A program made the position numbers and the translations under genes. From NCBI RefSeq assembly GCF_023093535.1, contig NZ_CP095757.1, positions 186,001-250,000 on the forward strand: a stretch of 64,000 nucleotides of DNA. The letters are read 5' to 3'. The notes under the pieces were generated by a model. That model made no database searches. It had not been told where the DNA came from and was given only the letters and a program-made list of their open reading frames with translations. Position 1 is the stretch's first letter. Each line of letters begins with the position of its first letter. This document shows positions 55,968 through 64,000 of the stretch, piece after piece. Origin of the DNA: Halovivax limisalsi. Lineage in GTDB: Archaea; Halobacteriota; Halobacteria; Halobacteriales; Natrialbaceae.

Positions 55968-56314
55968 ATGGACGGCTGGCAGTTTCTTCTCGACGATAAT
56001 ACGGCCCCAAGGTCCGGACGTATCTGGCGAAGGAGGCCGTCGGTGCGGAACACGTCCGCGATTCCCTGTGGCAGGGCGCGGACGACGAGTCGGACGTCCT
56101 TCCGTACGCCCGAGCGCAGAACCTGATCGTCGTGACGAGCGACGTCTCGGATTTCGGCGGGCTCGCAGACGACGCCCACGCCGGCATCGTGCTCCTGTAC
56201 GACGATACGACGCCTGCATACCGGATAGCCAGTGGGCTCCTCGCGATGATCGACGCGTACGGATCGCGGGACGCCTTCGGCAATCGGGAAGAACTGGGCG
56301 CCTGGATTCGCTAG
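55968..56314 (+). pseudogene. Frameshifted DUF5615 PIN-like toxin
   Basis: ATG 55968 starts MDGWQFLLDDNTAP, the conserved opening with the first catalytic acidic residues (LLDDN). At the CCCC run near 56007-56011 the frame must shift by one base (a missing base) to continue VRTYLAKEAVGAEHVRDSLW, NLIVVTSDVSDFG and GSRDAFGNREELGAWIR to TAG at 56312. In the actual frame translation ends after about 52 codons. With the shift the protein would be about 115 residues, the family norm. The cause is mutation or a sequencing error in the homopolymer. Confidence 0.8.
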
Positions 56315-56394
56315 CCAGTGTGGAGGCGAGCCCCGCAACGCCGGCGTTCGGTTGGGTGGCGTCTGTTCCCATTCGTGCGGGCTAACTCGCCGTT

Positions 56395-56472
56395 CCGGCG
56401 CTCGTCGTCGGCGTGGCGCTGTTCGTCCTCTGGGAACCCGTCTTCGGCATGCCGGCGTTCGGCGTCGGCGTG
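56395..56472 (+). pseudogene. Orphan 3' tail of the metal-transporter gene
   Basis: 59 bp identical to the end of the gene at 54350-55585, then 19 bp with 3 changes. The relic encodes LVVGVALFVLWEPVFGMPAF and GVGV, where the intact gene has MPEFGFGV and a stop. The stop codon is not preserved. The relic has the same orientation as the intact gene and lies beyond the toxin-antitoxin genes. Confidence 0.85.
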
Positions 56473-56543
56473 CCTGATAGTGAGCGGCCTGCAGGTGTAA
56501 CCCGTACTCCGATGGACCGCCGCGTGCTGTCTGTACCGGTTCC

Positions 56544-57479
56544 ATGCCCGATCTCCATCCCCGACGCCTCCGTTCCTCGGGCGCGCTCGTCCGGAACGCG
56601 ATCGCCCTGGCGCGCGAGGATCCGCGGGCGTTCGCGATGGCCCTGGACAGACGGTGGTACCACCGGCGCTACGGCCACCTGGGCGACGAGTTCGTCGACG
56701 CCGACTGGGACACCCTCGTCATCATGGACGCGGCCCGGCCGGACATCCTTCGCGACCTGGATCCGTTCGACGCGCCGATCGAAGACCGGTACTCCCCGGG
56801 TAGCTACAGTAAACAGTTCATGGAGCGCCAATTCAACGGACGGCAACTCCACGATACGGTCTACGTCACGGCGAACCCGCACGTACACGACGTCGAAGAT
56901 GGCGTGTTCCACGCGATCGAGAACCTCCTCGAAACCCACTGGGACGAGGATCTCGAGACGGTCCCGCCGGAGGCCGTGACGAGCGCCGGGCTGGCGGCCT
57001 TCGAGACCTATCCCGACAAACGGCTCGTCGTCCACTTCATGCAGCCGCACTTCCCGTTCATCGGACCGGTCGGGCGGACGGTGCCGGCGGGGATCGGCAC
57101 GCGAATCGACGACCGGGAGAGTCCGCACCCGTGGCAGGCCCAGAGCGAGGGACGCGGCGTCGGCCGGGAGCGGCTCCGCCGGGCCTATCGCGAGAATCAC
57201 CGGGTAGTCCTCCCGAACGTGCGCGCGCTCGTCGAGCGCCTCCCGGGACGGACGGTCGTCACCGCGGATCACGCCAATCTGATCGGCGAGCGTGGGTTTC
57301 CCGTTCCGATCCGGCTGTACGGCCACCCCGTCGATTTTCCACACCCCGATCTCCTGCGAGTCCCGTGGGTCCGGTTCGACGGCGAGCCGAGAGCGGTCAC
57401 GGCCGAGGCGCCGGTCGAGCGAGCGTCGATCGAGACCGACGTCGTCCGTGATCGCCTCGAATCGCTCGGCTACGCGTGA
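56544..57479 (+). CDS. Sulfatase/alkaline-phosphatase-fold protein
   Basis: This 311-residue protein carries the fold's hallmark segments: WDTLVIMDAARPD (metal-binding Asp near 63), KRLVVHFMQPHFPF and TVVTADHANLIGERG (Asp/His metal ligands). It is shorter than classic sulfatases, and the nucleophile Cys/Ser motif CxPxR is not evident. It may be a phosphatase or phosphoglycerol/sulfate transferase. Haloarchaeal relatives occur near surface-glycan genes. A SAM-dependent methyltransferase gene follows at 57705. The start ATG 56544 gives the only complete N-terminus. Confidence 0.75.
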   Translation: MPDLHPRRLRSSGALVRNAIALAREDPRAFAMALDRRWYHRRYGHLGDEFVDADWDTLVIMDAARPDILRDLDPFDAPIEDRYSPGSYSKQFMERQFNGRQLHDTVYVTANPHVHDVEDGVFHAIENLLETHWDEDLETVPPEAVTSAGLAAFETYPDKRLVVHFMQPHFPFIGPVGRTVPAGIGTRIDDRESPHPWQAQSEGRGVGRERLRRAYRENHRVVLPNVRALVERLPGRTVVTADHANLIGERGFPVPIRLYGHPVDFPHPDLLRVPWVRFDGEPRAVTAEAPVERASIETDVVRDRLESLGYA

Positions 57480-57704
57480 CCGACTCGCGCCCCCGGAACC
57501 CACTGTAGCCGAGGATTGGGCCCGTCTGGTACGAAAAACGGACGCTCGACCCGTGCGAACGGAATCCGTCCATCCCGTACGCAACGCGGAAAGTAGTCCT
57601 GTACGGGCGGATTACTTAGGCGCTGTCGGGGTCCATACGCAGGGACCCCGGTCGGCCAGCGTCGCACGGACCCCCGCCGGACCGGCCACCGATTCCGATC
57701 CACC

Positions 57705-58412
57705 ATGGCCTCACCTCGTACCATGCTCGCGAAGGCGATCGCCAACCCGCGGAAGATACCGCCGTACCTTCACCGACGCCTGTTCCGTACCGATCCGATC
57801 GAGCGACCCGGCGTCGTCACGTTCGAGGAGGGCGGGTTCGTTTCCAGTCCGGCCGACAGACCGGAGTTCAGTTCGAAACTGTATCGCGAAGTGGCCGACA
57901 TTCGTGCGATACTGTCCGAGCACGTTCGGCCGTCGACGATCGAGCGCGCGCTCGAGATCGGCTGCGGTTACGGGCGCCTCTCGCCCTGGCTCACGGAGTT
58001 TTCGACCCGGGTCGTCGGCGTCGACGTCAACGCGGCGCCGCTGGCGAAGGCGCAGTACCTCCACCCGGAGGTCGACTTCAACGCGGCGTCGGTCGACGCG
58101 CTGCCGTTTCGCGACGATTCGTTCGGCTTCGCCCTCTCGTGGACGGTACTCATGCACGTCCCCCCGGAAACCATCGAGCGAGCGTGCGCCGAGCTATCGC
58201 GGTGTCTCGCCGACGGGGGCTATCTGCTCCTCGCGGAGAACTCGATGCGAGCAAACGACGGGCCGACGGTGTGGGGCCGAACGCCGGAGACGTACGCCTC
58301 GCTACTCGGCATGGAACTCGTCGAAATTCGCGGAAAGCCGGTCGAACGGACGTACGGGACGGACGAGGCACTCCGGACGACGGAGCAACGGCTGGCGCTT
58401 CTCAGCGCGTGA
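57705..58412 (+). CDS. Class I SAM-dependent methyltransferase
   Basis: This 235-residue protein has motif I ALEIGCGYGRLSPW (from about 84), motif II VVGVDVNAAPLAKAQ, then FRDDSFGFALSWTVLMHVPP and YLLLAENSM. It methylates an unknown acceptor; with the sulfatase-fold gene upstream, a glycan or lipid head group is possible. A basic N-terminal segment (about 1-35) precedes the fold. A strong hairpin with T-run follows at 58571-58598. Confidence 0.85.
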   Translation: MASPRTMLAKAIANPRKIPPYLHRRLFRTDPIERPGVVTFEEGGFVSSPADRPEFSSKLYREVADIRAILSEHVRPSTIERALEIGCGYGRLSPWLTEFSTRVVGVDVNAAPLAKAQYLHPEVDFNAASVDALPFRDDSFGFALSWTVLMHVPPETIERACAELSRCLADGGYLLLAENSMRANDGPTVWGRTPETYASLLGMELVEIRGKPVERTYGTDEALRTTEQRLALLSA

Positions 58413-58570
58413 GAGACGGGGCGCTCGAATACGATAATCCACTTCGATGTCGAGCCCCACTCTCCACTCGAGGGGAACTAGGATGTTGGCTGTCGTGGTC
58501 GATTCGAGAGCCGCATCCGCGAGTGGCGGTGGCGCTTACGGCATCCTCGCGAGCGAAGCGAGTGAGGGTT

Positions 58571-58598
58571 CGGAAGAGCAAGCTCTTCCGGTGTTTTT
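58571..58598 (+). terminator. 9-bp hairpin with following T-run
   Basis: CGGAAGAGC (58571-58579) pairs perfectly with GCTCTTCCG (58582-58590), followed by GTGTTTTT. A weaker CCTCGC stem (near 58545-58567) precedes it. Probable terminator of the methyltransferase transcript. Confidence 0.6.
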
Positions 58599-58668
58599 CA
58601 TCGACGGTTTTGAATAGTGTGTCAGCGCGCGGAGTACAACGTGATCGAGGCGCGTTCCGTTCGTGGAA

Positions 58669-59133
58669 TCAGTCGGAGGGGGTCGACGGAACCACCCGGC
58701 CGGAAATCGACCCGTTCGCGGTGACGCCAACATAGACGATATCGTCTTCGAGTTCGACGTACGTGTTCGGGCCAGGCTGGTCGGTCCGCGTCGGCGCGGA
58801 CCGGTCGATTAGCGACTGCAGCGCCGCGATCGTGGCGTTGTACCGGTCGTCGTCGACGGTGACCACGGTCCCGTTTTCACCGTGGCGGTACCGCTCCAGG
58901 GCGGTCTGAAGGGGTTCGGTCGACTGTATCGTCTCGTTGGTGTAGTGGACTGCGTCGGCGGGCGGATCGTCGGCTTCGTCGACGACGATCTGGCCGTGGT
59001 GAGGAAGGCCGGCTGGTGCAGGCTCGGGACCCCCATCTGACGAGGGCGTGTCGCCTATCGGGGCGCCGTTCAGGCAGCCCCCGAGGAGGACGAGCGCGAC
59101 GACTGTGAGGGCGGGAATCGATCGAGGGGACAT
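58669..59133 (-). CDS. Lipoprotein of unknown function (154 residues)
   Basis: MSPRSIPALTVVALVLLGGC is a Sec-type lipoprotein signal with lipobox Cys20. The mature region is Pro/Asp/Glu-rich then acidic, with YNATIAALQSLIDRS and NGSISGRVVPS near the C-terminus. No domain recognised. ATG 59133 is preferred because it begins the signal; an in-frame ATG 45 nt upstream would bury it. The region downstream of the stop is free of genes to the methyltransferase terminator. Confidence 0.7.
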   Translation of the reverse strand: MSPRSIPALTVVALVLLGGCLNGAPIGDTPSSDGGPEPAPAGLPHHGQIVVDEADDPPADAVHYTNETIQSTEPLQTALERYRHGENGTVVTVDDDRYNATIAALQSLIDRSAPTRTDQPGPNTYVELEDDIVYVGVTANGSISGRVVPSTPSD

Positions 59134-59284
59134 TGGTAGGTCGTTGGTTGTGTAGGGTGATGATTGTTGGTCAGACAATCACGCCAAACTCGCGTTCGAT
59201 CTCGCCAATGTACGTCGCCAGAGCGACGTTTGAATCGCCGTTGTACACTATTCTAGTTCATTTCCACTTAAGAAAATATGGCGG

Positions 59285-61351
<2,067 letters not shown>

Positions 61352-61539
61352 AGTGAGCGCCGTACGAACTGGACCACCTTGACCCGTGCGGTCTCGGATC
61401 TCGAATCGGACCGCGCTTCGAGAATCGACCGGATCGAGCTTCGGAATTCGGTCGCGGTGCACTTTCCGATTCCAATACCGGTAGCAGTGACGGCGTTCGG
61501 CCGGTACACTTTAGGATTCGGTCCAGACAGGGACAGTCG

Positions 61540-62025
61540 ATGGAAACAGGTAGCACATTCGACGGAATGGATACGGCCACGAAACTCGTCCTGGTGGGCG
61601 GCGCCGTGACGATCGTCGCGGCGTTTCTCCCCTGGATTTCGATCGAACTTGGGCCGTTCTCCGAGTCGGTGAGCGGCATCGACGGCGACGACGGACTGCT
61701 CACGCTCATCCTCGCCGCCGTGGCGATGGCGGTGGCCTACGTACGCGAGTGGAGTGCGCTCACGGCCGGTGGCGTCGTAGTGCTCGGCGGGCTCGCAGCC
61801 CTGCTCGGATTGCTGTATATTTCCGACCCGTTGATGGGGGCGGACATGTCGGACGCCGAGCGCGAAATGGCCGGGTCGATTGCCAGTCCCGAGATCGGGC
61901 TCTACGTGACCGTTCTCGGGGGTCTGATCGTCGCCGCCGGCGGCGTCACGGGCTATCAGAACCGCTCGACGGCCGAATCGACGGGCGCGGCCGTCGAGGC
62001 GACGAGTTCGGAAGCCGATAACTGA
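61540..62025 (+). CDS. Small membrane protein of unknown function (161 residues)
   Basis: Four hydrophobic helices with an acidic C-terminal tail (TSSEADN). It starts METGSTFDGMDTATKLVLVG. CACTTTAGG (61507-61515) is about 29 nt before ATG 61540 and implies a leaderless message. No family recognised. It diverges from uvrB. Confidence 0.65.
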   Translation: METGSTFDGMDTATKLVLVGGAVTIVAAFLPWISIELGPFSESVSGIDGDDGLLTLILAAVAMAVAYVREWSALTAGGVVVLGGLAALLGLLYISDPLMGADMSDAEREMAGSIASPEIGLYVTVLGGLIVAAGGVTGYQNRSTAESTGAAVEATSSEADN

Positions 62026-62132
62026 GCGCGTTCGAAGCGTCCTCCGGTGACCAAGCGGCGGCCCGATCGAACGCCCGGTCGGCGACTCGGGTCTCCCACA
62101 CCCTCTTCTACGTCCTCGTGGTACCGAGCTGT

Positions 62133-62405
62133 ATGCCCGACGACACGCACCTCCAGCAGGCTCGGCGCGAACTCGAGGGAGCCGTCGATCGAGCCGACGG
62201 CGGGAGCAGGGACGACCTGCGCAATCTGGCCGCCGAGCTCGCCGCGATCGAACGGGACGACCAGCCGGCCGACCACGCCGTCGTCGACGGCTACCTGAAC
62301 CAGTTGCGCCAGTCCAAGCAGGAGGTTGGCGACGACGTGGAGAGCGACATCGACGCGGCGATCGAGGCGCTCTCGGCGTATCGCGACGGACTGGAGAACG
62401 CCTGA
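62133..62405 (+). CDS. Small acidic helical protein (90 residues)
   Basis: MPDDTHLQQARRELEGAVDR opens a protein made almost entirely of amphipathic helices, probably a small helical bundle; it resembles the haloarchaeal DUF7553-type proteins of unknown function, though I am not certain of the name. Start ATG 62133 is preferred over the longer ATG 62118. No signal or catalytic motif. Confidence 0.6.
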   Translation: MPDDTHLQQARRELEGAVDRADGGSRDDLRNLAAELAAIERDDQPADHAVVDGYLNQLRQSKQEVGDDVESDIDAAIEALSAYRDGLENA

Positions 62406-62556
62406 AACGATCGGCACCGTGCCCGTCGATCGGGGGTCTGGCTGAGACGAGCGAGTATCAGGATTCGACGACAGCTCGAGGACGCGGACCGGCTGGTCTC
62501 CAACGCCCCGCGAAACGGGGACGACCGCCGCACCCGTTCGCCAACGGAGTTGGAAT

Positions 62557-63066
62557 TCAACCGGGAAGATAGAAATCAGATTTCGGTGACTCGTACGGAG
62601 ATTCGTCCCTGAGCGCGGCGATCTTGGCAGGCGTTCGATCTCGAACGATGACGACGTCGTAGGACGAATCCGCCGCAACGGTTCCACCGACACTGCTCAA
62701 TGCGGTGACGAGGTGACCGGCGTTTTCACTGCCGATGAAGACCATCGAAGCGTCCTCCGTCCGCGCCAGCTGCCGCAGTCGGTTCGCTATCGAGCCGGAC
62801 GACGCGTACCGATCGACGACGATGTGCCGGAAGTTCGCACTCGGACACAACCTGGTCACCTGCTGGTGTAACGTCGACACGACGGCTTCCAGCTCGAACG
62901 CATCATCCCCTTCGATCCAGCCGCGATCCCGGGCGTAGTCCGCGTTCCCCTTCGGGATCACGCTGACGGCCAACACGTCTTCCTCGAAGACGTTCCCGAA
63001 CTCGGTGGCGCGAACGAGGGCTGCTTCGGCGAGTGCAGACCCATCGAACGGAACGACCAGTGTCAT
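62557..63066 (-). CDS. Universal stress protein-like protein (UspA fold)
   Basis: This 169-residue protein starts MTLVVPFDGSALAEAALVRA, and later has IGSENAGHLVTALSSVGGTV, where the typical G-x2-G-x9-G-S nucleotide loop is altered (no G-x2-G pair), so ATP binding may be weak or absent. The tail (about 150-169) is unrelated. ATG 63066 is at the conserved strand. The third UspA-like gene of the window; not linked to the others. Confidence 0.78.
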   Translation of the reverse strand: MTLVVPFDGSALAEAALVRATEFGNVFEEDVLAVSVIPKGNADYARDRGWIEGDDAFELEAVVSTLHQQVTRLCPSANFRHIVVDRYASSGSIANRLRQLARTEDASMVFIGSENAGHLVTALSSVGGTVAADSSYDVVIVRDRTPAKIAALRDESPYESPKSDFYLPG

Positions 63067-63208
63067 AGAGCCACATTGATCAGTATAACTAAAACAGTCC
63101 GGGTTCGTTCCACGCAGGTAGTAATCGACGGTCAGCCCGACACTTTTCGTCTCGAGAATCTCCGGAACGGAGAGACAGTTATTTCAATCCTGAGTTTTGA
63201 CAGTAATT

Positions 63209-63385
63209 ATGGGTGAAAGTGATTCGGCGATGCAATCGCTCACGATCATCGGGAAAGCACTAGCGCTAATCTTGTTTGGCTTTCAGCTATCGATTATTGC
63301 AGCCACTATGGGAGGATACGCTATACTATTCGTCGGTGGGCTGCTCACCAGCTTCGTCGGAGTGGTGTTCGCGATATTCGAATGA
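63209..63385 (+). CDS. Small two-helix membrane protein (58 residues)
   Basis: MGESDSAMQSLTIIGKALAL opens two hydrophobic helices separated by a glycine turn (TMGGYAILFVGG). ATG 63209 removes a non-conserved-looking MTVI extension. Upstream is the AT-rich CAGTAATTATG. Family not recognised; similar very short membrane proteins are common in haloarchaea. Confidence 0.5.
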   Translation: MGESDSAMQSLTIIGKALALILFGFQLSIIAATMGGYAILFVGGLLTSFVGVVFAIFE

Positions 63386-63590
63386 ACGGCGGATCTGTCA
63401 CGAGGGACCCGTGGTGGACAGGTTCGACGTACGTGAGCGTCCGGCGATCCGCCTCTGGAGGACCAGTGCAGTCAGTTCGTCGCCGCCTAATCGGCGCCGT
63501 GACCGCCGTCAGAATCCGCCACCAACACCAGACGCTCCATTCGTCGGTCCGAACGGAGTAGTAGAACGGATCGATCCTACCTGGCGTACC

Positions 63591-64000
63591 TCACCCGGTC
63601 GGTTCCGGCGGTTCGGTCACGTTCGACCGCCCCGCGTGAGTCGCGAGCCACGTCTGGAAGGTATCCTGATCGACGACCGTCACGGTCGCCCGCATGGTGG
63701 CGTGGCCGGTCCCGCAGAACTCCGTGCAGCGAGCGCGGTACGCGCCGGGTTCGGTGACGTTCGTCCGCAACGCGGTCTCGCGACCGGGGTAGACCGTCCG
63801 CTTGAGGCCGAGCGCGGGTACCGAAAACGCGTGGAGCACGTCGCGACTCGTCGCGAGGAGGCGGACCTCCTCGTCGGCGGGCAGGACGAGTTCGCCGCGC
63901 GTCGTCACGTTCGCCGTCGGATACCTGAAGCGCCACTCCCACTGGGCGGCGAGGATCTCGACGTCGGCCGCGGCGGCGGTATCGTCGGGCGCCAGTCCAC
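63591..64000 (-). CDS. Cytochrome c oxidase subunit II, 5' part missing
   Basis: The frame is open at the right edge, and about 136 C-terminal residues are visible: ILAAQWEWRFRYPTANV, DVLHAFSVPALGLKRTVYPG and CTEFCGTGHATM, which supply the CuA ligands (His, two Cys, His, Met) of the heme-copper oxidase subunit II. It accepts electrons from a carrier such as halocyanin on the outer face. The C-terminal tail is short. The N-terminal membrane helices lie outside the window. Confidence 0.92.
   Translation of the reverse strand, partial: GLAPDDTAAAADVEILAAQWEWRFRYPTANVTTRGELVLPADEEVRLLATSRDVLHAFSVPALGLKRTVYPGRETALRTNVTEPGAYRARCTEFCGTGHATMRATVTVVDQDTFQTWLATHAGRSNVTEPPEPTG

Overview
The window looks like chromosomal DNA from a halophilic archaeon (class Halobacteria). 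It is GC-rich and its proteins are strongly acidic. Many genes have an AT-rich TATA element about 26-31 nt before the start codon and little or no leader. Exported proteins carry twin-arginine signals, often with a lipobox. The repair genes are the haloarchaeal mix: NucS, Hjc, bacterial-type UvrB and UvrC, and NAD-dependent DNA ligase. I cannot name the genus.

Layout. 0-17.6 kb is an amino-acid / amino-acid-conjugate block: a YeiH-type membrane protein (cut by the left edge), a cupin, an opine-dehydrogenase-family enzyme, an MFS carrier, a 3-hydroxyisobutyrate-dehydrogenase-like enzyme, UspA, an FAD-dependent amine/amino-acid oxidoreductase, a threonine-dehydratase-like enzyme, a class I aminotransferase, and a five-gene operon (peptide-type ABC transporter plus MFS carrier). 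The operon's binding protein has its two halves in swapped order. 18-43.6 kb is mostly housekeeping: MaoC-like protein, UspA, NucS, a hydrolase, Hjc, CPBP protease, regulators, MFS, S-adenosylhomocysteine hydrolase, aldo/keto reductase, DNA ligase, an HTH-10 regulator, an MMPL/RND exporter, an ABC-2 exporter and UvrC. 43.6-52.2 kb is an accessory stretch: one IS6-type element, debris of two other transposons, four Tat-exported proteins (including a trypsin-like protease) and a decayed cystathionine gamma-synthase gene. 52.2-64 kb carries an NhaC antiporter, a PGCG-motif metal transporter, a toxin-antitoxin pair with a frameshifted toxin, a sulfatase-fold/methyltransferase pair, UvrB, small membrane proteins, UspA and the 3' part of cytochrome oxidase subunit II (cut by the right edge).

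Main observations. (1) Accessory cargo sits between two copies of the end of a neighbouring core gene, and the copies differ slightly, as alleles would. The HicAB toxin-antitoxin module lies between the end of ahcY and a relic of that end; the DUF433/DUF5615 module lies between the end of the metal-transporter gene and a relic of that end; the IS-rich island lies between two copies of the 5' region of a SUI1/eIF1-like gene. This suggests that cargo arrives linked to a homologous gene end and recombines in, leaving the displaced end behind. (2) The solute-binding protein at 10465-12366 appears circularly permuted, with the C-terminal lobe directly after the Tat lipoprotein signal. (3) Two inverted repeats overlap the predicted transcription start of the metal-transporter gene. 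(4) Several small genes are freshly broken: the DUF5615 toxin, a small protein coupled to the HTH-10 regulator, and a 5'-truncated gene next to uspA.
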